Source: JAAZNO01 sp964508025
GTDB lineage: Bacteria; Chloroflexota; Anaerolineae; B4-G1; SLSP01
Assembly: GCA_964508025.1 (NCBI GenBank)
Contig: CAZDSF010000012.1
Location: 4,658 to 68,657, forward strand
Reading direction: 5' to 3'
DNA: 64,000 bases
Position numbers and translations under genes: made by a program. Position 1 is the first letter of the stretch. Each line of letters begins with the position of its first letter. This document shows positions 9,201 to 17,169 of this stretch, piece after piece. The notes under the pieces were generated by a model, which was given only the letters and a program-made list of their open reading frames with translations, had not been told where the DNA came from and made no database searches.

Positions 9201-10662
9201 AATCTTCATTGAGAATACTGAAGATAGGATTCTCGACGCCAATCACCGGGCGTGCGAACTGTTTGGGTACAGCCGTGAGGAACTGCTGCAACTGACCGTC
9301 CCAGATCTACAAGCGCCCGAGCACCGGGCAATACGCGGGCAAGCTATCAAAACCGAGCTTGCCAAATACCACGGACTCCCCTTCGAGGGACTCCATCTCA
9401 CCAAAGATGGGCGGCGCATCCCGGTCGAGATCACCACCACCAGCCTGAGAATCGGCGCGGGCGATTTGGCGCTATCCATCATCCGCGATATTACCGACCG
9501 CAAGGCGATGGAGACCCAACTGCGCCGCCAGGAACAGCTAGCCGCAATCGGCCAACTGGCTGCCGGCATCGCCCACGATTTCCGCAACCTGCTCACGACC
9601 ATCATCCTCTACGCGCATCTGGGGCAACGCCGGCCCGACCTGCCCCCGACAGTGGCGCAACACCTGCAAACCATCATCGGCGAAGCGCACAAAGCCACCG
9701 ACCTGATCCAACAAATCCTGGATTTTGGCCGTCGTACCGAGCTGGATCGCCGCCCCCTGGATCTGGTCGCCTTCGTGGAGAACGTGGTCACAGTGCTACA
9801 ACGCACGCTGCCGGAGCACATCGCCATCATGCTCGATATTGCGCCGGGAGAACACATCATCGAAGGCGATGCGGGGCGCTTGCAACAAGCCCTGATGAAT
9901 CTGGCGCTCAACGCCCGCGACGCCATGCCGGATGGCGGCACGCTATGTATCGGCGTCAAACAGCTGGTTATCGAGCCAGGAGGACAGCCGCCGCTACCCG
10001 AAATGGCGCAGGCGCCCACGCCCTCAACCTGGATTCATCTAAGCGTCTCGGATACGGGAATGGGTATGACCGAGAAAGTTCGCGCGCACCTGTTCCAACC
10101 GTTCTTCACCACCAAAGAGGAAGGCAAAGGTACCGGCCTGGGGCTGGCGCAGGTCTACGGCATTGTGCAGCTCCACGCCGGCCACATTGGGGTGACAACG
10201 GCGATAGGACAGGGCACAACGTTCCATATCTACCTGCCGGCAACCACCATCGCATCAGAGGACGAGAGTGCCAGCAAAGCGGCAACCCCGTTGGGGCGCG
10301 GAGAGACGCTCCTGTTAGTAGAAGACAATCCGCACTTGCGCGAAGCGGGCGAGAGTATTCTAACCGCCCTGGGGTATCACGTGCTCACAGCGGCAAACGG
10401 ACGGGAAGCGCTGGCAATTTACCAGGCAGAGGATGCCATCGCCCTCCTCATCACCGATCTGGTGATGCCTGAGCTGGGAGGAAAGGCGTTGCTACAAATC
10501 CTACGTGAACACACCCCCAACCTAAAAGCGTTAGTGGTGACCGGTTATACCACCACGGAGGATACAGAGGCGTTGCGGTCTACCGGCTTCCTGGAGATCA
10601 TCCGCAAGCCCTTCGATGCTGAGACGCTGGCAGAAGCGGTGCGGCGCGCTCTGGATACGTAA
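6214..10662 (+). CDS. multi-PAS hybrid sensor histidine kinase with C-terminal receiver
   Basis: 1482 aa, GGAGGG ribosome site. After a short coiled coil (10-40) come six PAS domains beginning near residues 45, 172, 297, 427, 556 and 677, a GAF domain (about 805-965), a seventh PAS (about 987), HisKA with GIAHDFRNLL (H1121), HATPase_c (MNLALNARDAMPDGG, DTGMGMT, GTGLGLAQVYG) and a receiver (D1415 in LLITDLVMPELGG). There is no transmembrane segment, so it senses cytoplasmic or diffusible cues. The DFRNLLTTI H-box is the class often found in soluble PAS hybrid kinases. The receiver may relay phosphate to a separate Hpt protein; no partner lies nearby. PAS ligands cannot be inferred. Confidence 0.93.
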   Translation: MTTPATHETMSNAEWLAERETLQQRIAELEAQLIQTENSAEQQLRFTEALLAAIPTPVFFKDTQGRYIGCNNAFTEQMGVTAEEIQGKTVFELWPSEHAEVYHQKDLELLRQPQRQIYEFMLRDKNGQMRNVVYAKGVFYDTTGKPAGLVGAYVDISERKQAEDALRESEARHRAVFEGSPHGILIADRDTQAFLYANPSICRMLGYTEDALLQLSVPDIHPAEALPQVQQAFAAMARGEKTMTGALPFLRRDGSLFFAEVGAAQLHIDGRDCLVGFFTDVSDRLQAEEALVQQRMLLRTVIDHLPDAIYVKDLALRKLLANHADLQNMGLEDEAAALGKTDFDVFPPPIAAQFTRDDRAVLESGVPILDREERLMRPSGEERWLSTSKMPLRDVRGQIVGLIGIGHDITARKRAEDALRESQAMLNLVLDTIPQAVFWKDRDGYYLGCNKTFAQAVGLEDPADIIGKTDFDLPWSREEANAYRADDREVLERRRIKRHIIEPLSQADGTRLWIDTTKVPLLDETGQPFAVLGVYEDVTGRKQMEESLRKSEERNRAIVAALPDFLFQIDADNRFIDCHTSDPNTLLLPPEQVIGQRAEDILPPALVALTAEKVQQTLRTGEMQIYDYELEVHGEERYFETRMTVSGPQSVLALVRDITRNKKAEADLQESEARYRQLFDHAPAGIYEIDLLHNRILSVNEIAYRYLGYTREEFLQMEPLELLTPDSRDLFLERMRQYAEGATPAEQVECELVGKQGQHLWVLLTVRYKLKDGRPVSASVVVHDISERRQMEAALRQERDLSRALAEAAALINRTLDPNAVLDLLLEQISQIVPNDAANIMLIEAEGRVHVARQRRYRQFETAAAAPSPVYELDQVPTLRRMARTSEPLVIADTVADPDWVGSPEQAWLRSYVGAPICARGAPVGFLNLNSATPGFFTPLHAEILRIFADHAAVALENARLYDAARQELRAREQAEAALREREAFFHALFEQASDAIFIENTEDRILDANHRACELFGYSREELLQLTVPDLQAPEHRAIRGQAIKTELAKYHGLPFEGLHLTKDGRRIPVEITTTSLRIGAGDLALSIIRDITDRKAMETQLRRQEQLAAIGQLAAGIAHDFRNLLTTIILYAHLGQRRPDLPPTVAQHLQTIIGEAHKATDLIQQILDFGRRTELDRRPLDLVAFVENVVTVLQRTLPEHIAIMLDIAPGEHIIEGDAGRLQQALMNLALNARDAMPDGGTLCIGVKQLVIEPGGQPPLPEMAQAPTPSTWIHLSVSDTGMGMTEKVRAHLFQPFFTTKEEGKGTGLGLAQVYGIVQLHAGHIGVTTAIGQGTTFHIYLPATTIASEDESASKAATPLGRGETLLLVEDNPHLREAGESILTALGYHVLTAANGREALAIYQAEDAIALLITDLVMPELGGKALLQILREHTPNLKALVVTGYTTTEDTEALRSTGFLEIIRKPFDAETLAEAVRRALDT

Positions 10663-10704
10663 GCGGCTTACATTATCAACGCTTGTGGTCATGGAAGATG
10701 ACGC

Positions 10705-11505
10705 TCATGCCTCTTCCTCGGGCGGCTGCGTCCGCAAAAGATAAATCATCTGGAGCCACTCTTCCGGCGGGCGCTGGGATACGCGCTCTAACGAAACGCC
10801 CATGGATTGAAAGGCCCGCACCACCAGCTGCTGCCCAATGGCGCGCGAATTGCCGAGCTCGAATTGCCGAGAGAGGAAGTCGCGCACCAGCTGCATCTCT
10901 GCATCGCTCAAACGTTCGACGGGCAACGCCTCCGCGCGCGCCGGCCCCTGCAAGCGACTCGGCGCAAAAGGGCTGCGGGTCAACGTGTGGAGCGTCAAAT
11001 CCTGCGCTTGATCCAGAACGACCAGCGTGCCTGCCGCAAAATCGCCCAGACGGCGAGACTGGGGATCCAAAAACATCACGATCACCCCGATGCCGTAAGA
11101 GAAGGGCAGAAAGTCCACCAAACGCACCACGTTACGGATGATGGCTTCGGTCAGGCCGATAGGAGTGCCATCGAGACGCACAACCTGCAACTTCACCCAG
11201 CGCTTACCCAAGGTCCGCCCGTTCCAAAGCGTCTCGAAAAGCACATAATAGCCCCACAGAATCAGAAAACTCATGAGGACCAGAAACGCCAGGCTCCAGG
11301 TGGCAGCAATGTCGCCAAGCCCCAGCGTAAAGCGCGTCAGATTGATGCTGCCGAGCACCACAGCATACAACACGCCCAGGGTCAAAACGATGATCAGGGA
11401 ATCCACCAGGGCCGCGATGAAACGCGAACCCAGACCGGCAATCTCATAATTGAACGCGACATTTTCAGGCGTATCAATATTCACATAGGCTTCATCGAAA
11501 GACAT
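10705..11505 (-). CDS. RDD family membrane protein
   Basis: 266 aa. The N-terminal block NIDTPENVAFNYEIAGLGSR, then FIAALVDSLIIV, is the RDD signature (Arg and two Asp in the first helices), followed by about four membrane helices to residue 150 and WNGRTLGKRWVKLQVVRLDG. The last 110 residues are cytosolic and contain LSDAEMQLVRDFLSRQFEL. RDD proteins are poorly understood; some carry Na+(Li+)/H+ antiport. It is divergent from the SpoIIM gene (68-bp spacer), an arrangement common beside MoxR/DUF58 clusters. The start at 11505 has only a modest GTGAG-type ribosome site. Confidence 0.88.
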   Translation of the reverse strand: MSFDEAYVNIDTPENVAFNYEIAGLGSRFIAALVDSLIIVLTLGVLYAVVLGSINLTRFTLGLGDIAATWSLAFLVLMSFLILWGYYVLFETLWNGRTLGKRWVKLQVVRLDGTPIGLTEAIIRNVVRLVDFLPFSYGIGVIVMFLDPQSRRLGDFAAGTLVVLDQAQDLTLHTLTRSPFAPSRLQGPARAEALPVERLSDAEMQLVRDFLSRQFELGNSRAIGQQLVVRAFQSMGVSLERVSQRPPEEWLQMIYLLRTQPPEEEA

Positions 11506-11545
11506 GGCGGCTCACTTCCACACTGGTCTCACTGGGCAGTTCAAG

Positions 11546-11551
11546 TATAAT
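11546..11551 (+). promoter_or_regulatory. -10 element for the SpoIIM-like gene
   Basis: A perfect TATAAT lies 22 bp before the preferred ATG. No good -35 is visible. The transcript would have a leader of only about 16 nt. Confidence 0.35.
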
Positions 11552-11573
11552 CGGATTGTGGGATTACAACAAG

Positions 11574-12566
11574 ATGAATGCCGACCAATTCCGCAAATCA
11601 CGCCAAGCCGAATGGCAGGCCCTCTCGAACCTGGCAATCCGGGGCCAAAAGGGCTTGCGCCAGCTCGCGCCAGAAGATATAACGCGCCTGGGACAGCTGT
11701 ACCGCGCGGCCACCTCCGATCTGGCGTTGGCGCAACGGGACTTCCCACGCCATCCCGTGACCGCGTACCTCAACCAGTTGGTCGGTCAGGCGCACGCCGT
11801 CATCTACCAGAGTGAACCGTTGGCCCTTTCACGTCTGAGACGCTTCATCACAACCGGCTTTCCCCGCGCCTACCGTGACGCGCTGCCCTTCGTCCTGGCG
11901 GCGGCGCTGCTCTTTCTGCTGCCCGCCCTCGCTGCGGGGCTTAGCGCCGCGCTAGAACCCACATCCGCGCGGTGGTTACTGCCGGCGTCAGCGCAATCGC
12001 TGCTGCAAACCATTGCCAAAGGGGAATTGTGGACCGACATTCCCATCCATGAACGCCCCTACGCCTCTGCCTTCATCATGACCAACAACATTCGAGTCAG
12101 CTTCCTCGCTTTTGGCGGGGGCATGTTAGCAGGCGCGCTCACCATCTGGACGATGATCTTCAATGGGCTGATCCTGGGCGGGTTGACCGGCGCGACCCTC
12201 CACTACGGCATCGGCTTCGAGCTGTGGACCTTCGTCATCGGCCACGGCATGATCGAATTGACCGTCATCATCATCTCCGGCGGGGCAGGGCTGATGCTGG
12301 GATGGGCTATGCTACGACCAGGGTGGCTGCGTCGCCGCGATGCGCTGATGGTAGCCGGGCGGCGCGCCGTGCGCCTGCTGGCAGGCTGCGTGCCGCTGCT
12401 GGTGATAGCCGGGCTGATTGAGGGTTTCATATCGCCGGCTGAGAATCTGCCCTGGGGCGTGAAATGGGCCGTGGGCCTGGGAACGGGCCTGGCATTGCAC
12501 CTCTACCTGCTCCGCGCCGGCAGGCAACAACCTCACAGCAACGTCCGGCCCTTGAGCTCCAGATAG
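11574..12566 (+). CDS. stage II sporulation protein M (SpoIIM) family membrane protein
   Basis: 330 aa from the ATG at 11574. MNADQFRKSRQAEWQALSNL fits the usual SpoIIM-family beginning better than the upstream TTG at 11556. A soluble N-terminal helix bundle (1-90) is followed by several membrane helices; SFLAFGGGMLAGALTIWTMI and FELWTFVIGHGMIELTVIII are the conserved core. In Bacillus SpoIIM takes part in peptidoglycan removal during engulfment. Most family members, like this one, sit beside RDD, DUF58 and MoxR genes in non-sporulating bacteria, with an unknown envelope role. Its 3' end overlaps the convergent DUF58 gene by 34 bp. Confidence 0.88.
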   Translation: MNADQFRKSRQAEWQALSNLAIRGQKGLRQLAPEDITRLGQLYRAATSDLALAQRDFPRHPVTAYLNQLVGQAHAVIYQSEPLALSRLRRFITTGFPRAYRDALPFVLAAALLFLLPALAAGLSAALEPTSARWLLPASAQSLLQTIAKGELWTDIPIHERPYASAFIMTNNIRVSFLAFGGGMLAGALTIWTMIFNGLILGGLTGATLHYGIGFELWTFVIGHGMIELTVIIISGGAGLMLGWAMLRPGWLRRRDALMVAGRRAVRLLAGCVPLLVIAGLIEGFISPAENLPWGVKWAVGLGTGLALHLYLLRAGRQQPHSNVRPLSSR

Positions 12567-13843
12567 CGGTTGATCACCGCGATAGAGAGCTGATTCGCCG
12601 GCACATCGAGGGTGAGCACGCCCCGCCGGCGTAGCGAATCGAGAAGCAGCTGCCGTTCCTCCAACAGCCGTGACGCGGCGCCCCGTTGATAGACGCCGAG
12701 AGAATCCTGCGGCAACGCCTGCGCCGCCGCGTGAATATCGGGATCGCTAATGGTGACGACCAGGGGCAGGCTGCGCCGCGCCAACACGCCCACGTGGTTG
12801 ATCAGCGCTTGCAAGCTCTGTCCGCTGCTCAAATCCGTGAAGATCACCACCAGCGCCCGGCGATGCTGCTTGAGCGCCAGATAACTCAGCGCGCGCCGAT
12901 AATCCGGCTCGACCGGCTGCGCCTCAACCGCGTACAGCGCCTCCAACAAGCGATAAAACTGCCCCCGTCCCGGCTGCGGCGCGATGAACTGGCTCACGTC
13001 ATCGGCAAAGGTCAACAGCCCCACTTTGTCGCCTTTGCTCGTCGCCACATAGCCCAACAACAGCACCGCGTTGATGACATAATCCAGTTTTGCCAGCTCC
13101 GCCACAGGACTTTGCATCATGCGCCCAATATCGAGCATAGCAATTACGTTCTGGCTGCGCTCCGTCTGGTATTCAATGGTGACAGGACGGTTACGCCGCG
13201 CCGTAGCCTTCCAATCAATGCGGCGAAACTCGTCATCAGGAGAGTACTCCCGCAGGCGCTCGAATTCCGTTCCCTCGCCGAACATACGGCTGTGGCGCAA
13301 GCCCAACTCCTGCAAACGATTGCGCCGCAACAGCAGATCATAGCGGCTCACATCGAGCAGATTGGGATAGACCTTGACCTGCTCTGCTGCCGGGTATCGC
13401 GCCTGACGCCGCACCAACCCCAGCGGCCCATCCCAACGCAAATTGAGCGCATCAAACTGATAATTGCCGCGCTGCAAGGGGCGAACGTGATACTCGCCCT
13501 GCCAACGCCCGTGAGGCCCAACCGCACCTTCATGCACACGCACGCTGAGGCGGAAAGCGTCAGGCGGCTCATCGCGCAACCAAAAGTGCGCGCTGCGCCG
13601 GGCGCGGTTGTACAGACTCAGCCGCACAACATTCTCCGCGCCAAGGCTGAGACGCGGCTCATGTTCGCGGGCCACAATGAAGCGGACAGGCGGCCCGGCA
13701 AGCCGCCAATCCGCCCAGAAAAGTCCCAGACAGACGACGACATAGCCAAGCGCCACCCATTCCAGGGCCGGCGCCCAGGTCGCAGCGGCGATGATGGGCG
13801 CCGCCGCCAACAACAACAGCAGACCGCGTCGCGTAGGCAACAT
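12533..13843 (-). CDS. DUF58 domain protein
   Basis: 436 aa. Two N-terminal membrane helices (GLLLLLAAAPIIAAATW) come first, then a beta-rich region, then the DUF58 hallmark FRRIDWKATARRNRPVTIEY near residue 210, and a vWA-like domain (VIAMLDIGRMM, with ALVVIFTDLSS in place of a full MIDAS). It starts on the last base of moxR (TGATG overlap). MoxR ATPases act as chaperones for vWA-type partners, so this is the likely client of the adjacent ATPase at the membrane. The molecular function of DUF58 proteins is unknown. Confidence 0.92.
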   Translation of the reverse strand: MLPTRRGLLLLLAAAPIIAAATWAPALEWVALGYVVVCLGLFWADWRLAGPPVRFIVAREHEPRLSLGAENVVRLSLYNRARRSAHFWLRDEPPDAFRLSVRVHEGAVGPHGRWQGEYHVRPLQRGNYQFDALNLRWDGPLGLVRRQARYPAAEQVKVYPNLLDVSRYDLLLRRNRLQELGLRHSRMFGEGTEFERLREYSPDDEFRRIDWKATARRNRPVTIEYQTERSQNVIAMLDIGRMMQSPVAELAKLDYVINAVLLLGYVATSKGDKVGLLTFADDVSQFIAPQPGRGQFYRLLEALYAVEAQPVEPDYRRALSYLALKQHRRALVVIFTDLSSGQSLQALINHVGVLARRSLPLVVTISDPDIHAAAQALPQDSLGVYQRGAASRLLEERQLLLDSLRRRGVLTLDVPANQLSIAVINRYLELKGRTLL

Positions 13844-14799
13844 CAGCGGGGCACTTCCACCTGGGCCAGAACACGCCGGATGACGGCGTCTGCATCAAGG
13901 CCCTCGATTTCGGCTTCGGCCTTGAGCAACAGGCGGTGTCGCAACACCGGCAACGTCATCGCTTTGACATCATCCGGCGTCACAAAGTCACGGCCCTGAA
14001 GCGCGGCATAGACTTTCGACGCCAGCAGGATATGCGTCGCCGCGCGCGGGCTGGCGCCGAGGATGACATCGTGAGAACGGCGGCTGGCAGCGGCGATCTG
14101 CGCCACGTAGGTGAGCAACCCATCTTCCACCACCACCTGCCGCGCCAGCGCCCGCGCCTGGAGCACCTGCGGCCCGGTGAGCACCGGCTGCAACCCCGTC
14201 GCCGTGATATCGTGCGCATCGAAACCGTGATGCGTGCGCCGCAACAGTTCCACTTCGTTATCCAGCGTCGAGTAAGGCGTCAGCGCCTTAAAGAGAAAGC
14301 GGTCGAGCTGCGCTTCTGGCAGGGGATAGGTGCCTTCATACTCGATGGGATTCTGCGTGGCAATCACCATAAAGGGAAGATCCAGCGGATAGCGAGTCCC
14401 GTCGAGATTCACCTGGAATTCCTCCATCGCCTCCAGCAACGCCGATTGGGTCTTGGCAGGCGCGCGGTTGATCTCATCAGCGAGCAGAATCTGGGTGAAG
14501 ATCGGGCCGCGCCGCAGGTTGAATTTGCCCGTGGTCAGATCGAAGACATTGGTGCCGAGGATGTCCGAGGGCATAAGATCGGGCGTGAACTGGATGCGGG
14601 CGAAGGGGGCCTCGATCAAACAGGCCAGCGTCTTTGCCATCAGGGTCTTGGCGGTGCCGGGGACGCCTTCCAACAACACATGCCCGCCGGTGAGCAGCGC
14701 CACCACCAGCAGCTCGAAAGGCTCCTCCAAACCAACAAGCACCTTGTCGGCTTCTTGTCGCAACCGCGAAAACAGGTTCTGTAAATCACCAGGATGCAT
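13843..14799 (-). CDS. MoxR family AAA+ ATPase
   Basis: 318 aa with an AGGAGATTC ribosome site. Walker A is GVPGTAKT (about 43-50), Walker B and the region around it ILLADEINRAPAKTQSALLE, sensor 1 VIATQNPIEYEGTYPLPEAQ, and an arginine-finger region in LDRFLFK; a C-terminal lid helical domain follows (SPRAATHILLASKVYAALQG). MoxR proteins remodel or load cofactors into vWA/DUF58 partners. Here it is coupled to DUF58 and preceded by the DUF4350 and DUF4129 genes, the usual Chloroflexi/Actinobacteria order. Confidence 0.95.
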   Translation of the reverse strand: MHPGDLQNLFSRLRQEADKVLVGLEEPFELLVVALLTGGHVLLEGVPGTAKTLMAKTLACLIEAPFARIQFTPDLMPSDILGTNVFDLTTGKFNLRRGPIFTQILLADEINRAPAKTQSALLEAMEEFQVNLDGTRYPLDLPFMVIATQNPIEYEGTYPLPEAQLDRFLFKALTPYSTLDNEVELLRRTHHGFDAHDITATGLQPVLTGPQVLQARALARQVVVEDGLLTYVAQIAAASRRSHDVILGASPRAATHILLASKVYAALQGRDFVTPDDVKAMTLPVLRHRLLLKAEAEIEGLDADAVIRRVLAQVEVPR

Positions 14800-14819
14800 C
14801 AGAATCTCCTAAATAAAGT

Positions 14820-14905
14820 ATGAAGGCAGAAGGATGAAAGCCCTGTCCGCCAGTTGTTGGGCAGGAAAGCCCGACTCACATTGCCCGACTGGAAAGCCCG
14901 ACCTA
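14820..14905. repeat. intergenic repeats between moxR and the DUF4350 gene
   Basis: It starts with a degenerate 7-bp-period block (ATGAAGG / CAGAAGG / ATGAA, 14820-14838). Three copies of a GGAAAGCCCGAC-like element (near 14860, 14890 and at the partial copy between them) then form short hairpins. They fill the 106-bp gap in an otherwise tightly packed operon. Confidence 0.55.
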
Positions 14906-16060
14906 CTATACCGCCATCCACTGAGCGGCTTCTCGCGCCAGCCGTACCAGCGTTGCCTCATCCAGGTCGGCGCGCCACAATTGCGCCAGCAAGTGCAACA
15001 GCGTCGAGGCATCCAGGTTGGCATCGCAAGCTGCCAGCTGCCGCACATAGTCCGCATCAGGCAACGTGGGATCAAGCCGGTAGCGCCGCGCCAAATGGCG
15101 TTTGAGAGCATCGTGATAGTAGCGCAGTTCCGCCGCACGATGTCCGGCCCGCCGGCTGAGTTGCGCCATTGCTGTGACATGCTCAAGTGTGCCGCGCCGG
15201 TGCAACGCACGCGGCAGCGACACCGGTCGTCCGAAAGCGCGCCCTTGCAGTAACACCACCAGGAAAGCAACCGCCGTCGCATAGAGCACCGCTCGTCCCG
15301 AAGGGGTGAAACGCAGCCAATCTGCCGGTCCTTGCGGCGCGGCTACACGGCTACGCTGCCCACGATGCCACTCATCGAACCAGACCACGCCGGCACGGGG
15401 CGCATGCGCCAGGACATTGAGTACCAGTTCAGGGTTCCCCTCACCGCGCAAGCCCGCATTGGAAAAAGAAAATGGGATCGCGCCGAGGAATACCCGTCCC
15501 TGACCCTGCATGAATGTGAGCAGCAACGCCGCCTCACCGGAGGTCAGCAGCGGGGCGACTTGTTCCCGCGCCCCATACACATCAGCGCGGGCGCGGACCT
15601 CCACTGTCGTTGTCAGGGGCGGTGTAACCCAAAACGCGGTCGCAGGCGCGGCTGTGGTGATGAGCCGTTCCCGATAGTTGAGGTCGGCGTCGTAGTGGCT
15701 GAACGCCCGCGCCGTTCCGGGGCGATCTCCCACCAACACCAGCGTACCGCCCTGCATCACCCAGGCATCTAAGATCTCCCATTCTTCGGGCGTGATGGTC
15801 ACAGTCGGCTCGAAGAGAAAGAGCAGATCCGTGCCCGCCGGTATGGCAAAAGTAGCCGGCGGGGGATCGGTATTGACGGTGAAGCCCAATGCCTGCAACC
15901 ACAAGACCAGAGCGCGCGCGCCATCAGGCGCCGACGAATCCGGCGCCAGACGCGCCGGGGTTTGCGATTGACGCGCCTGCTGCACCGCCGCCAACACCGT
16001 CACCGCCAGCAAGCCCGCGATGAGAGCCGCCAGCACCAGCGAATCCCATCGCCGCTTCAC
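14906..16060 (-). CDS. DUF4350 domain membrane protein
   Basis: 384 aa. One N-terminal membrane helix (VLAALIAGLLAVTVLAAV) is followed by an extracytoplasmic Rossmann-like domain typical of DUF4350 (PDGARALVLWLQALGFTV, LDAWVMQGGTLVLVGD, VVWFDEWHRG), a second helix (VLYATAVAFLVVLLQG) and a cytosolic helical tail. The start overlaps the DUF4129 stop by 4 nt (ATGA). In related clusters DUF4350 and DUF4129 accompany MoxR/DUF58, suggesting one membrane complex. Biochemical role unknown. Confidence 0.85.
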   Translation of the reverse strand: MKRRWDSLVLAALIAGLLAVTVLAAVQQARQSQTPARLAPDSSAPDGARALVLWLQALGFTVNTDPPPATFAIPAGTDLLFLFEPTVTITPEEWEILDAWVMQGGTLVLVGDRPGTARAFSHYDADLNYRERLITTAAPATAFWVTPPLTTTVEVRARADVYGAREQVAPLLTSGEAALLLTFMQGQGRVFLGAIPFSFSNAGLRGEGNPELVLNVLAHAPRAGVVWFDEWHRGQRSRVAAPQGPADWLRFTPSGRAVLYATAVAFLVVLLQGRAFGRPVSLPRALHRRGTLEHVTAMAQLSRRAGHRAAELRYYHDALKRHLARRYRLDPTLPDADYVRQLAACDANLDASTLLHLLAQLWRADLDEATLVRLAREAAQWMAV

Positions 16061-17025
16061 GGCTCATCCCCCAGCGCCTTGACTTGCGCCGCATAGAGGG
16101 CGTAGTCCCGATCCGCTATCGGCTGCCGTCCATACCACACGCGCTCGAAAACATCCACCACATCCCGAAAGAGCGCCGCCAACTGCGGACGGGAACGCAG
16201 CTGCGCCAGATATTCACGGTTGGTCAGGGTGCGATCTCCGTGCAACACGCCACGTTCTTCCAAAAGCAGCAACGTCGAAAGGTAGAGATAGCGGATAGCA
16301 GAGCGATAATCGCCTGCCGCCGAGAACGTTTGCGCCCGCTGGAGAGCCGCAGCGCCCGTTAACGGGATGGCCTCATCGGCATCGGCGGCAAGATCAGACT
16401 CAGCCACGAAGTCCCGTAGCATCTCCTGGAACACACGCCACAGAATCAATCCCAGGATTACGCTGCCCCCTAGCGTGATTAGCGCCGAGATAAAGGCCCC
16501 ATCTGTCGCCACAGCGCCCTTACCGGGCAGTACCCGATCCAGCCAACGCCACAAGCGTTCCGTGAGCCGATCCCACCACACTTGTAGGGGATTGGTTTCG
16601 ACGGGCGTCTGGAATTCGGGCTGGGCGAGGATCTCGACAAGCGACGTGTGCGACGGCTGGGGTGCAGAGAAGCCGGTATAAATGCGCCGCGCCTCAATTT
16701 GGGCCACGAGCATCCCCTCGATACGCGCGAAGTCCGGCGACTCGGCGCGTAAGGCGGCCGCCAGCCAACCATGATCAAGCAGCAACAGCGTCCCGTCATC
16801 CAGGCGCGCGGCGGTGATGCTTTCCCAGTGATCGGCCAGTGCGCGGGCGGCGTCTCGCGCCTCCGCTTCTGGCGCGGTCGCCAGGGCAGCGATGCGCGTT
16901 CGCAGCTGGGCCATTTCCGCCCAATATGCTTCGACCGGCAAGGGCGCATCGGCGACGACGGCAATGCCAGGACGCCACAATAGCCCCAACAGCAAGATCA
17001 ACTGCAACGCCTGGCGCGCAGTCAT
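16057..17025 (-). CDS. DUF4129 domain protein
   Basis: 322 aa from the ATG at 17025 (MTARQALQLILLLGLLW, signal-like). A GTG/ATG further upstream at 17052 would add 9 residues; neither start has a good ribosome site. A helical extracytoplasmic part (35-165) is followed by a membrane helix (ALITLGGSVILGLILWRVF) and the cytosolic DUF4129 segment (YRSAIRYLYLSTLLLLEERG, then LTNREYLAQL). It overlaps the DUF4350 gene by 4 nt. Function is inferred only from the conserved neighbourhood. Confidence 0.85.
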   Translation of the reverse strand: MTARQALQLILLLGLLWRPGIAVVADAPLPVEAYWAEMAQLRTRIAALATAPEAEARDAARALADHWESITAARLDDGTLLLLDHGWLAAALRAESPDFARIEGMLVAQIEARRIYTGFSAPQPSHTSLVEILAQPEFQTPVETNPLQVWWDRLTERLWRWLDRVLPGKGAVATDGAFISALITLGGSVILGLILWRVFQEMLRDFVAESDLAADADEAIPLTGAAALQRAQTFSAAGDYRSAIRYLYLSTLLLLEERGVLHGDRTLTNREYLAQLRSRPQLAALFRDVVDVFERVWYGRQPIADRDYALYAAQVKALGDEP

Positions 17026-17169
17026 CAATATACTCGTATACAGTTTACACATAAGAGGTCAAAATTCATCCAAGAGCGCAAACTGCCTGCGCAAAAGCCT
17101 GCTACAAAGCCTGAGACAGGATCCAGACAGGTTACAGCGCTTTCTCCATCAGCGCGAGCATTGGCGTCC

